A DNA stretch of 64,000 nucleotides from Eopsaltria australis (lineage: Eukaryota > Chordata > Aves > Passeriformes > Petroicidae), in the NCBI GenBank assembly GCA_034509425.1, contig JAVTVJ010000550.1, forward strand, positions 3,234,494 through 3,298,493, given 5' to 3'. Below, in pieces: positions 36,201 to 48,825 of this stretch (positions are counted from its first letter, which is position 1; each line of letters begins with the position of its first letter). The position numbers and the translations under genes were made by a program. The notes under the pieces were generated by a model. That model made no database searches and was not told where the DNA came from. It saw only the letters and a program-made list of their open reading frames with translations.

Positions 36201-39200
36201 GAAATGAAGTTAATGAACCATAATTCTAGTCATACAAGTGTAGATACAAGCAGTTTGACTTAATGAATTAATAAGATATTTCCTTTCTTAGAGGTTTTTC
36301 AATTGTCTTCCTAGTCTGTAGGCCTTCTTAATGTTTCTTTCTGGCTAAAATATTTAATATATGTCAGGGCAACCTGGAGATGGGACTTCACAAATTTTAC
36401 TGTCATGTAGGAGACCACAATTTCAGAGCAAACAGGGAATTCTAGCTCAGCTGGGTGATGAATCTTGATACACAACAGAGATGTTTTATTCTGACTGGTG
36501 GTGATGCAGTAACAATCTTAGACTGAAAAGTAACAGTTTCTGAAAATGCAGTCACTTTGCTTTATCAGGACTAAGACACAAGTAAAAATGAAATAATTGA
36601 TAATTATAATGATATCCCTTTGGCTGAGCGAAAGGATCAATTGTTAGTTTAGACTGCTGACAACCTCATTTCTGTCAGCATTTGCACTGTTGTCTGAGCA
36701 GGCTATAATAAGAACTTGAGTTGTATGTATAATTCTTAGTCAGTCTTGAGAAAAAGATAGTTTATCTCATGCTCCCTGATTTTCTGGAAGTAAAACTTAT
36801 TTTGCCTGTTTTGCCAGTGTCAATACAATGTTAGCTTTTACTGTGCTAAATAAATATCAAATAGGCTCCATGCTAAAGAAAATAATATATCCAGTGTGAC
36901 AGTCCTTGGAAAACCCTATCTCTGTGGCTTTGTTTTACATCTCCCATGCAAGTCATCCGCCCTGTAAAACTTTCTGTGATGCCACTAACAGTCCCTCAAA
37001 CAGAGTTGAGTCTTATAGGTTTATGTAGTACCAAAACCTCCAAAATTCCATGGAGTACAATTTTCTGCAAGACAGATTTTCCATTTTTTCATTTCATGGG
37101 ATGAAACATGATTGTACAGATTACCTTATTATTAATATTTTACAAACATTTTAGAATAATTTATTGATAAGCAGTCTTGAGAACATGATGGTTCTCACAC
37201 CTTAAGAAAAAGAACATAAGCAGAGGAAAAAATATTAACATTTTAAAGCTGATTTTTCCCTTCAGTACTGGAGTAGAGAACATAATTGGACATCTGTTAT
37301 GAAACCTGGAACTTCATGAATCACTGAAAGGATTCTGTTGATTTCAGATGGATTTTCATCTCTAATTATTTCAGAAGAAGAAAATAAAAGAGGTTTAAAG
37401 TCTGTACATATTTCTGGAGGCCACACTGCTCTATATATATATATTCCTTGTTTCTTTTCCCTTTTAGATGAAAACTTCTCTTATCCTACTGTTTTAAACA
37501 TGTCATTTACCTAAGTGTCAGCAGTCTCTGTTTCAGACCTTTGACCTTGGACTGTGACCAGGTGATCAATTTTGTTTTCCTTGGGCCTGAAAGCACAGCT
37601 GACACAGGTCTAGAAATGTATTTCATCTTGATTTAGTAACTTTCATTTATCCATCTCCATTATTTACTTAGATGTTAAGAGTACATCCTTTCTGGGCTAT
37701 TTGTTTCTAATTGTTGAGGTAGACACACATAAACATGCTGCAGTCACTGAAAGTAAACAGTGTCTGGCTGCTGATAGTCTGAACATAAAATGACCGGTGC
37801 TTTCTAGATTCAAAAAAATCTCTTATGTAACTGCAGCAGCATTTGTTGTTAATGAAAAAAATGGCTGTTTAGTACCAAAATACAATGTAATTAAAAAGCA
37901 AGGTTCTAATAAAACCTGTTTCAAAGCAACTTGTCAATATAAAACCCACAAAGGAAAACTTAAGCATGACAAAATACGATTTTCCTACAGAAAAGATTGG
38001 TGCACCATTTCAGGTTTTGCACAAATAAGAATACAATATCTGTTTTTTTTCAATTCTGCATCCATATCTGTGATGCTGCCTATTAACAGATCCTAAGTAT
38101 TAGATCCAAACACTTTGTCTATCCAAATCCATGCATAGTAGATTCAGAGCACTGGCAGTGTCACATGAGGCTCTGCCATAGCCTCATTTGGAAGGTATCT
38201 GCAAAGAAAATGCTGCAGAATCCTTTTGAGATAGCAATGGTATTCATTCAGAGCATAAATTGTAAGGTATTCCGTATTATCACAAGGGAAAATTTTATCC
38301 CTCAGGGTAAGTGTACCTTTAACCTAGAATAAATACTTACTTACTTATGAAAGGACAGTAGGGTGGTGCCCTCACTAATTATAACAGGTATTTTAGAAAA
38401 CAAATAAGACTATTTTTGTCCTTAAGTCTTTTTAATACTGTGTGAGATACCAAAGGTTTAAAGCTTGCATTTTATCTTACAAGCTCACTGTACTTCCTCA
38501 AGGACAACCAATAGAGTGCTACCCAGAGCAGCCTCCATCTACAACCAAATCTTTGCCAAATCAAATTCTTATGTCTTCAAGATCAAGCCAAAACCACAAA
38601 GTTCCGGCATTGTCAGAGTTTGTCTTTGATTAGGAACCCAGCTGAGGTATATATTGTGTTCTAAAAATTCAGATTAATAAATTATCAAATTATTCTCTTT
38701 TACAGACTTTGCTGCCACTAGACTCCTGCTATAAAACACTCCCCATCTTCCTATCTTTAATCTTTTTTTGAGACGCATCATAGTGCTAGAAATACGCTAA
38801 ATCCTGGTGTACTTGATAGGAACTGCCTGGACAAGGTAAAATTAAACTGCAGCTTCCTGTCTACGCTATGAATTAACATATGGGTGTTCTGCACTAAGAT
38901 TATATCTTTTTTCCTTGGTTTTCTTTGTAGGCTTGATTATTATTAAAGACTAAACCCTATGTTTAAGACTGCGCAAGTTAATACTCTTGAATTAACTTTT
39001 AACTTGCATTTTTTCCTAGTCCATAATCAGATAATCTATGAGCAGGACTGTTTAATAACTTTTAATTTTAGGATTTTTTTTTTCTAATGACCTTTAATAT
39101 TAACCCTTGTTTGGGTGATAAAAGGAATATATTTCATGTCCTGTGTGTGTTCTATATAGTCTGTTCTACTGCTAGATAGATGACATACAAGTATTATTTG

Positions 39201-42200
39201 TTAAATAATAAGACCGAGGAGAATACAAAATAGAAAAACATTCCTGAAAGGTGATACTTGGTGGCTGAGTTTCCAGGACAGTTTTATTTCTATGTGATGC
39301 TGCTGCAGCCATGCACCCTTTCAATGGCCTGTTTCGTGTGGCTGCCTGCACACTTGACCTTCATTTACAGGTTTGAGCGTCCAATTGCAAGTCACACCAC
39401 AAGCAGGCCACCTTCAGTAACTGCAGTTTGGAAAGGCTACAATCCCTTCGGATTAGACACTTCTGTGTGGAAAGCTTCTCATAATTTTGGCACAGGGAAT
39501 AATTTTGCAGCTTGTGATTACTACATTCCTTTACCAAATCCTGGCCATCAGTGAGAAGGGGGGAGCAATTGCATTCTAACGACAATGAAGGGCGAGTTGG
39601 GCAATGGTGACAAGCTGACACCTAAAACCCTGGCAGGCTTTTTCCACCATGGTTCATGCAACACTGGATGTTCATGTGTTGGTATTCTAAAAATAAAACA
39701 ATGGTTATGATCGTTATTAGGAGGACATGGTTTTAGAAAAATAAACTGCTCTTAGAAGATAGCTTTAGTAACATAAACATATGAATGCTGAGATATAAAT
39801 CACAGGGTCCTTCCACATTTTCATTATCTTCCTCTGAGGATTTACTGTGCTATAAATGAGATTCTATAGGAAATTCACCCATATATAACAATTTATAGTG
39901 TGATGTCAAACCTGTAAGGATTAACACTCAAATCATTATATCTATCTTTTAATCATAGTTGTAATCAATTATAGTTACATAATTTTGACTTTTCTCAGGC
40001 CATTTTTAATACGCTCTGGCTGCTGTATTAATACTTTTTTGGTTGTTGAGAGGAATCACAAATGGTTTCTTAAATTAGAGAAAGAAAAACATTGAATTCT
40101 TAAGCAGATAAAAAGGGCTTAAATACATCATGATTAAACCATATGTCTTGTACGATCATCTCTTAAGTACTATAAGTCTTTACAGATGTACTGACCTCTT
40201 AGATTCCACAGCACAAATGAATCCCATTGCAACTGTGATATATTAATATTTGTCAAAGTCCTCCAAATTGAAAAGATTTTCTTTTCCTAGTACATGGGAT
40301 TGCTTAGTTGAAAATTAAAGTTCTTGTCCAAATGGAGCTGACAATTTGTTGCCTTCTATTCTGGGGAAATTTCTCCCTCCTTCTGTTAGATAATGTTTAT
40401 TGTGTTTCATTTTTAATAGCATGAGAACAATACTGGCCTATTCATAGTTACTAGAAAATGTTCAAGTCTTTAGGAGCAAATGAAGTTGAGAGTACCTAAA
40501 CATCTCGAAGACTATCTCACCTTCATGTGTAGAAACTGACTCAGACAAGAAGTAAGGGCAGAACAAAATAACATTATTATTTTCATATTTTCCACATTGT
40601 TATTCTGCATAAGTGGTTGTTAAATCAACAAGAAATTAAAAATTATTTGAAGATGTACTTTGTCCTGAACATGTTTTACCTTTGTAATATTTATGAGGAT
40701 TGTCTTAGATTTTGGAGAATAGGAATAGAAATTACGTCTTTCATTTCTACTGTTGCAGGCTCTCTGCAACACAGAGACAAATCATGACAGCTAACCTTCA
40801 AACAGCAGAAAACAGGCATCTCTGAAACATAAGTAATGTGGATTGATTTTGGAAAACTAAAGGTTGCAATCAAAAAAAACCAACCAACCAACCCATTCAT
40901 CCAGTCCACCACAAAACAGACTAATTCAGCCCCTGATCTTTACCTTGGGTGGAATCTAGCCAAAATGAAACAGGTGAGCCTGATGCTTCCAATGTGATGG
41001 AGTTAATGCAAACACTAGGCAGTTTATTTTCAGGTCACATATGAATGTGATTTATGAAAAATACCATCAATTGGGTTTTATCACTTAAGAATTTACTTTC
41101 TAAGTCATCCTCTAAACCTTGAAATTGAATTGGTGGTATTTCAAGCCTTAAAACTTGCATCTTTACATACTACTTCACACTTATATTCTGACTTACTTAC
41201 CTCTTCTGAACTCAACAATGATGTTTTATAAAGTAATAATTTTTTTTCTGAAAAATAGTATTTTTTTTTGGATTCAGAATGAACGTTCCATACCACACTG
41301 CAGGAGACCTAGGTTAGGCAAGTTTTCTATTAAAAAAAGTTCTGCCTTGACCATGCAAGGATCAACTGTTGGAAAACTTAATTCCCAACAAAAAATGGAA
41401 AGTGATCAGAAGATTGTGGATTATATCATGGTCTCTGTGGAGTGTGCAAGAGTTGCAGATCTGTGGCAGATTGTGAGCTAACAGTGTGAAGTAATAATTT
41501 TGCATTTAGAGAGGTAATTGTGAAGAAAAGGATAAAATTTGGTGTTGATTTAACAGAAGACCCTTGCAGTGTGATAAACATAAGTGATTTTTTCTAAAAT
41601 GATGGGTAAAACAGAACACATATAATGGCTAAATTATGCCTTAAAGAAGAAATTGTCCATAGAGTAGCAAAATGCATTTACAAATAAAATTACCTGATGC
41701 CTTTTAGCAGATGGATTATAACCACAGAGAGGGACAATCACACACAGCAAAGTAAGACATGATTAATATAAATATAAGGTTATTGAATACATGTAATCCA
41801 TTTTATGTATTAATTTACACAAAATTCTACATAACTATGTATTTGTAGCTACTCTGCATTAAGAAAGAATCGACAATAGCCATGTCAGTTATACCAATAA
41901 ACACCTGTCTGCCCTGTTAAAAATAATTGCACAGCTTTTTGTCTGAACTTGTCTGGTTCTGGTTCCCAACTATTGAATGTCTTAGAAAGGGTGTGGGATG
42001 GGGAATCTCTCTCAGCTTTCCCTGAAAAAGTCAACTGTTAACTCAGCAGAAAATCTCTGTCAATTTATACTTAAATAGAACACAATAGATGCAACATAAA
42101 AAGAAATGTCTGTGTCTCTGTGTCTCTCAGAACTCACCATCAAAAACTGCTCATGGAGGAATGCCAGTGGATGTACTGTATACTCTGGAAGAGCAGAAAA

Positions 42201-45200
42201 TCTGTCAGGTGGTTGACACAAAAATAGACACAGAAGTAAAATTCACTTTCTGTTTTGTCTCCCAAGAATGCATGGATCAAAATAATAATGGCAATGAGAA
42301 GCAGCTTTGCTTCCATACAACAAAGAACAGTCATAGTCACTGGCCTTGAGTGCTGAGAGCATGCAGGGGGCATACAGGGAAATTACAAGATGTGATTATT
42401 TTAATTGAGCATTGCTACTGAACCAATAGCATTCCATGCATCATGTCAGTGGCACAACCAAGACCAGAGAATTTTGAGCTGCAAAATAACATGCTATGAA
42501 ATAGGGTCAGATGTATAGTAATGGACAGATTCCAGAAGAGATGTCATTGGTGAGCAGACGGGTGGGATCCCATGGCAAAAGAATTGCTTTGTTATTTAGC
42601 ACAGAGTAATTTCTCTGGATTCTTAATTTGGGTACCAGGAAACAGACTGAATGTAGATGGTAACTCCTGATGGAGTTTAAGACTTTGTGAGAGATGGATA
42701 GATTCACTTATATATCTTTTAGCATTCATTGTAGCCTTCAGAAGACAAGGGAAAGCCAGGGTAAACTACTCATGATTGTAGCTGTGCTGCATACTGTATG
42801 TGTGAAGCTACTGTAAAAAAGATGCAAAACTGCATGTTGAATAATTATTATTAAAAAATATCTGTATATACTCTAGATACTCCTGATTAATTTACAGGGA
42901 GATCAATTGCAGTAAATACGTGACATGTTTTGTCAGAAAAGGTTATCAAGCATGATTCTGCAAAAGCAGCAAATAAAATTGAGGAAACACTAAGGAAACT
43001 CCTGCTTAAAAAAAAAACAACTAAACAACAGCGGTATGTCTACATAGACAAAGATAAAAAAATGTTTTATTACACTATTAGAGCTCTTTTTAGGGGCAAA
43101 TTTGTTTTAGTAAGGCTACCAGTAGTTATTTTCCTTTTTCAAAGTATTGATCACAGTCTAGAAAAGCAACAGTTCAGACTTAAGGACTCTGTTACTGCAC
43201 AAAGAATACCAGCAGTTTAAATATCTAGGTCTCTTATATTCTCTGAAAAAGACTGTGAAGTGTATAAAAGAGATATATCCTGTTTTAGTCAACCATGTAT
43301 GTTTATCGACATATTCATGGAAGCTGAGTAGGAATGGAGTCTCCAGAAACAGCAATTGAAAACACTTTCCTGATGGCACCATTGGGACAATTAATTATTC
43401 AGTTTCACATGGAGAAATACGTTAGTGTAGCTAAATGAAGACAGGAGAGAACACAACACTTAAAACAAAGTGTTTCTCATTTAAAGCATAAATTTGTGTA
43501 CATAGGTCTAGTTCACTTTTGTCAGCAAATATGCAGCTTCCCGTACCATTGACTGGTCAGAGTAGGTATGTTATTGACAGAGGTAGAAAATGAGGTGTTC
43601 AGTAACATACATACCTTTTCTTCTACAGCTCTGTGTCTGTCTGTGTGATTTTCAAACACAAAAATCTTCTATATCACTTATGAAAAAGCATTTTGGATTT
43701 GGAAAGAAGGAAGTACTTGAGTTTTGCTGTTTTGATTTCATATTAATTCATAAATGTGATGATCTATATTCCAGCATAGATATTTACATCAATGTGTTGA
43801 GTAGTCAAAAGAAGATAAAAATATGCATACAACATTTTGATTACTTACATGACATTATGTCACTGTTAAAGAAAAATGAAGTTTATAAGATTTTACCTAC
43901 ACAGGAGGGACAGTACATTAACATTTCACCTTAAAAACTCAATAACCAAAAATTAAAGAAGTTAAAGTATTTTGGACCTTGCAAAACTCTTAACTGAATT
44001 TAGCTCCATTTCCTAAACACATGATAAATTATGTTTACAGAGTATATTTATTATATTCACATTAGAGAGGTTACAACCAAAGTCCCTTACCAGAATTATT
44101 CTTACTCTGTGATGGCAAAAAACAATAATATGTACAACAATGAAAGAAATGGTTCCTGCAACATTTTCTCCACATTTCTGCAATCAGGTAGGGCCACAGA
44201 GAAAATTCACATATTCACAGTATCTTCCAGTATGGAACTAAAAAAGTAGATAAGGAGCCATCAGAAACTAAAGAACTAAAAATTATGCTTTTTCATTACA
44301 TCCTTAAAAAAATCCTTACAGGTTTTTATGCTCTTCTCCTACATAAGCAATCCTATTTCAATACTACTTAGTTTAACCCAATATGATCTGCCTCGAAGAA
44401 GAATTTGGCTTTCTCTTTCAATGCTAAACTAGAAAAAAATCATGCACCTGATCTTCCAGAGCTACCAAAGTATTTGAATGAAATATGTTTCATTTTTAAT
44501 ATTTTGAATCATATGTGATTTGGGTTGCAAGCCAAAGTCAAGAAAGAATTTTCCAGAAATCTCTGAGAAATAGATGTTCTAGTCCTACTCTTCTTATTTA
44601 AAGGTCAGGAATTATGACTTTTTACAACTTCTAATTCAAATTATACAAAGAAAAATCAAAGCTATTTAGCATTGGTTTATGTAGCTATTTTTGGCATTAG
44701 GAAAATAAGTCACTTAGTATGCACTGCATTATTGCACTATTGTGCTGGCACCAATTTGTTTGTTTACTGATTGAAGCTAATTTAGCCAGTTTATAACATG
44801 TCAGAATTTTTCCAGGGGTTATAGAATACATGCTTTTTGGAGGCTTGCACAACCACTGATAATTAGAACATTAGCCCTTGGGTTGTTTCGTTTCTGTTTT
44901 TCCAAAGGAATAAAAAAACCACCTGGATGTGTTAAAACACCTGGGTAATTTATATGGAACACACACAACATACACATACACTTTCTTCTCCAAAACAGTA
45001 GAGCTTCTGTTTCCATGCTGGCACAGAAATGATTGATATAACTAACAACTGATGAAGTAAAACCACTAGCTGTTAATAATTTCACAGTAAGCTTGTGTTT
45101 GTTGTTATACAAAATAAGGGCCTGATTCCTATGTATATTCTTCATTGACATTACACAGAGATAGGAAATGGCATATAAAATTGATTTTTTCTATTACTTC

Positions 45201-46259
45201 TCTTAACAAAGATTGCAGCATTGCATCTAAAACTACTACCAAATATTTTCACAGAAAAAATTCTACTCAGATAAATGAATAATATTCATAAAAATTATAT
45301 TTTAAAAGGCAAAATTTTTTTGCTACATGGAAAGGACTTCCATTTTTGAAAAATAATTATAAGATTCCCTGATGTGAAAATATCTTTTTTCCATCATATT
45401 CCTGAAGTAAATTTAGCCAGCAATCAAAAATATCCTAATTTTCATGCATATCTTTTTGGGGAAGGAATTGCTTGATAACTCACTGTAATTTAAAATTATT
45501 GATTTGTGGGAAACCAAAAAACTGCTGTTCATTTGGAAATCATTTTCTCCAAAATCAATAGTTTATTATTAGTTTGCAAATTAGGACAGGACAAAGTAAA
45601 AGTATTCCTCCAAGTAATGAATAGGAAAGTTTTTAAGACACGAAAAGCGTGACATTTTCTTTGATTTGGTTTAAAAGCTGTAGTCTGTACACAAGGCCCA
45701 TAATGTTCACACATGTAAAAGGAGTGGAGTGGGAATTGGGCATCCAGTACAATTTTTTTCAGTTCAAATGCTCCACGACATCAACAAAAGCTTAGGGTAA
45801 GAAGACAAAATTACTTATCTCACTCTTTCTCTTACGACAGACTGATGGCAAGGGTGCTAAAGGTATTTTGCATTATCACACTTCCTAGAAAAAGAAAAAA
45901 AATATTAGAATTACAAAAACCATACATAGAAATTTCAGTTAAAAAAATCTGCATATGTATGTCTTCCTGGGTGATTTATACTTAATAACTAAGTAAAACA
46001 ACAATTTCTTCATCCTTCTCTTGTACTGGACCATGATGAAGTATCCATGTTGTGAGTACTTGTGGGTACAAAAAGATCTTGACACCCTGGTTTATGCAGC
46101 TGAGCTATTTTGTGTTTATATAAAGAGAAAACGTCTTACTAACTTTATTCATGAAAACCACAGTCTTGCTGCAGGATTTGAGTACATAAACTACATAATA
46201 CCCCTAGAAAGAATTAAGAAAATTCTTCCATCCAACTATACACACTGGGAAAAAAAACC
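33251..46259. other. Unassigned AT-rich non-coding DNA
   Basis: No coding region, RNA gene or recognisable transposon. The longest open frames (for example 43590-43934 plus and 35621-35956 plus) are low-complexity or AT-codon rich and have no domain. There are small simple repeats at 33594-33607 (14 A) and 40878-40893 (CCAA units). Confidence 0.45.
36590..36720. promoter_or_regulatory. Candidate conserved non-coding element with inverted TGACA sites
   Basis: A perfect 7-bp inverted repeat, GCTGACA (36656-36662) and TGTCAGC (36673-36679), has a 10-base spacer. It holds two TGACA words in opposite orientation (TALE homeodomain/TGIF type). Nearby are CAATTGTT (SOX-like) and AATTATAAT words. Function is inferred from motifs only. 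Confidence 0.2.
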
Positions 46260-46693
46260 CTAACCAGTCAAGACTAAAATATAACCATCTTTATTCCAAA
46301 AGTGGAAAATATTTGTCTGCCCTGAGCCATGCAGCATTCTCTGTACCCAAGGCCTGACCAAGGCACTGTAGGTACCCACTGTGAGCCCTCAGCCACCCTG
46401 CTTGCAAACCCCAGCATAGGGAATATAAAGCTGATGCTGTAGGAGACTGGCCATAGCTTTTTCATGGTTCATGGTTCCTTTTTAAAACGCTGTAAAAACA
46501 CCATGATTAAATTCCTTTGTCCTTTGCCAAACGTGGGCTGTGTTGAGGCCTCTTTCTGACAGCGTTCCATCCCCGTGCACCCTCGTCAAGGGCTTGCATG
46601 GCATGGATCAGTCATTACCACACAAGCCTGTGGAAAAGGGCCCAGCCCTGGATCTCCTTGGCTACCATGAGAGCTCATATCCTACCACTTGCT

Positions 46694-46725
46694 GCTTTTA
46701 GGTCATGGAGTCATGACCTAAAAGC
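46694..46725. repeat. 14-bp perfect hairpin, 4-base loop
   Basis: GCTTTTAGGTCATG (46694-46707) and CATGACCTAAAAGC (46712-46725) are exact reverse complements around GAGT. Each arm holds an AGGTCA nuclear-receptor half-site, arranged as an inverted pair separated by eight bases. Confidence 0.9.
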
Positions 46726-46802
46726 TGAAATGGTCTCATCTGTGGAGGCAGCTTGGGATGCTGAGGGGAGAGCAGGAAGAGGAGGCTGAAGGCATGGCAC
46801 AC

Positions 46803-46836
46803 GCTGCCTGCCCACGAGTGGAGGGCTGCAGGCAGC
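46803..46836. repeat. 9-bp perfect hairpin, 16-base loop
   Basis: GCTGCCTGC (46803-46811) pairs exactly with GCAGGCAGC (46828-46836). It lies about 80 bp from the 14-bp hairpin, in the same GC-rich patch. Confidence 0.8.
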
Positions 46837-46960
46837 CCAGGCTGCTCAACATCGCCCCTGACATGACCCACAACTCCATATCAAAGCCAATAACAAGGAC
46901 TGCAGTGCAAAACTGCCTGACTTTTATTTCTGCCTTTCCAAGCTATTGGCTCCTTCACTA

Positions 46961-48399
46961 ATAATCGGGATTTATTACTGGGCCCATCTGCTGCCTCTCT
47001 AAGGTTAAAAGGTAAACCACAGCCATCGCTGATGTCACCATCAAGGTAGCTAGTAGCAAATGGACCCTGACAAGTGTACTTTTAAAAGAATATTGTGGCA
47101 AGAGCACTCTGAGCATGAAAGTCAAGCTGATAAAGAAAATAAAGTCCAAAATACTAAAAAGATGTCAGCTTTTAACCCATTAATCCAAGTGATGGAGTCC
47201 AGCTGTCAGTCTTCTATCTGAGCAGCAGTCAGAAAGAAGAATGAGCTCCTATGCCCAGTGAAATGTAATCAAGTCAATCTCTCTACAAGGAAATTCCTAG
47301 CACATCACATTTTACTGTATTCCTAGTGCAGACTCCTCAAAGGTACCAAGAAGTAGAAGTGGAAAGAGGATGAAGTCCTTGCCACAGTATTTGCCATTTC
47401 ATCTTGACATAACAATGTTTCATGAAGAGCCATCACTCTGGTTTCTGGTTTTGTTTCTCAGCTTTTCATTTTCACTCACCAAGACCTGGCTCTGAGGCAT
47501 TTATTTCTGTAGCTAAAGCAACATTTTTCAAGTTCAAGGGATAACCTCTGTCCCTTGCAACTGCAGCCCTCCTGATTTCTGATGCTGCTGTAATAAGGAT
47601 CACAGTTTTCCTTCATCTGTGTTTTTATTCAGGGTGATGTAAAGGGACTGCAGCTAAGGTTAAACTCTCCAGATAATTTTGTTGGTACGTTTTATCAGTT
47701 TCCGGGCAGGAAACTCCTTTTCAACTGCATTTCCAGCTGAGAATAGAAAGTGAAAAGGGCAGAAAGACTGATGTGAGATAGAGCGGCCCTTTTTCCAGTG
47801 GAGATGGAGGATTTACCTCACAGTTTGAGAACAAATTAGAAACTGACAATGTGTCAACAAAGAATTACTTGCTTTGTCTCAGCTAATGTTTCAGAGAGGT
47901 TATCTATATCCATGCAGCAACACCGCAAACAAGCAGCAGGTTGCTGACAACTGATGTAAATAGCTACAATTCCTCTACTCTCAGGGTCATACATTACTAG
48001 CATCATTTTCTTCTTTCCATATCAAGCAGTTGGTGGAGATAGTGATTTGTAGAATATATATACAAATGAATTTCCAGTCAACAGAGACATAAAGCAGATT
48101 TTTTTTCTGATTCCAGGTGCTGCACCATCAGCAAGTGCTCATGGTCTGCAAACACTCCAGCAATTTATTTTTACCTTCTGAGGGTGGCATGGGGAGTGAA
48201 AATGGAAGATATGGGTAAGTAGAAGCTTGTTTAGATTAAACTTTCAGATCTTTTGCTTTTCTACTTTGCATATAAGGACTTCTGTTCCTTTCCAGGCAAC
48301 AAGCAACAAATACAGTGGCATTGACTCTGCATGTGATTAGTGGGGAATCTTTCTCGTTAAGCTCCCCTCACTATCTAAGGTGATGATGACTGCAATGTC
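46961..48399. other. Unassigned non-coding DNA
   Basis: I recognised no gene or repeat in this stretch. Confidence 0.45.
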
Positions 48400-48825
48400 A
48401 TAGAATCATGGAATGACAGAATGGTTTGGGTTGAAAGGGACTTTAAATATCACCTCATTCCAAAAACACTGGCATGGGCAGGGGCACCTCTCACTAGACC
48501 AGGCTGCTCAGGGCCCCTTCCAACCTGGCCTTGAACACGTCCAGGGATGGGGCATCCACATCATCTCTGGACAGCCTGTGCCAGTGCCTCACCAACCTCA
48601 CAGTTAAGAATTTCTTCCTAGTGTCTAATCTAAATTGACCATCCTTCATCTTAAAGCCATTATCCCTTGTCCTACCACTACTTGTAAAAAGTCCCTCTTC
48701 AGCCTTTTTGTAAGCCCCCTTCAGGCACAGGAAGTCTGCGATAAGGTCGCCCCAGAGCCTTGTCTTGTCCTAACTGAACAGCCCCAGCCCTCTCAACCTA
48801 TCTTCAGAATCCCTCTAGCATGCTT
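48400..48825 (-). mobile_element. CR1: CR1 LINE 3' end, antisense, 5'-truncated
   Basis: The plus strand begins with the inverted CR1 tail (TCATAGAATCATGGAATGAC at about 48400). It continues with TTGGGTTGAAAGGGAC, then a CTAGACCAGGCTGCTCAGGG tract near 48496, TCCAGGGATGGGGCATCCAC near 48540, GAATTTCTTCCTAGTGTCTA near 48608, and a TAAAAAGTCCCTCTTCAGCC tract near 48684. It fades at about 48825. This order is the complement of the avian CR1 3' UTR and the ORF2 C-terminus. The copy is moderately diverged and its reading frame is broken. It lies on the opposite strand to the CR1 at 9085-9618. Confidence 0.95.

Larger units (their letters stand above)
46260..46960. other. Locally GC-richer patch with hairpins, unassigned
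   Basis: The composition changes from the AT-rich flanks to a GC-richer block, most marked at about 46540-46870. It contains two perfect hairpins, listed separately. Open frames on both strands (46598-46789 plus, 46274-46465 minus) show no domain. The block could be an unrecognised repeat or a non-coding element. I cannot assign it. Confidence 0.35.

Noticed and set aside
39258..39554. Plus-strand 98-codon frame as a possible exon
   Set aside because: There is a TTACAG-like acceptor inside the frame, but no recognisable protein, no convincing donor, and no neighbouring exon.
42106..42129. GTCTCTGT repeat as a regulatory array
   Set aside because: It is too short and is ordinary pyrimidine/GT simple sequence.
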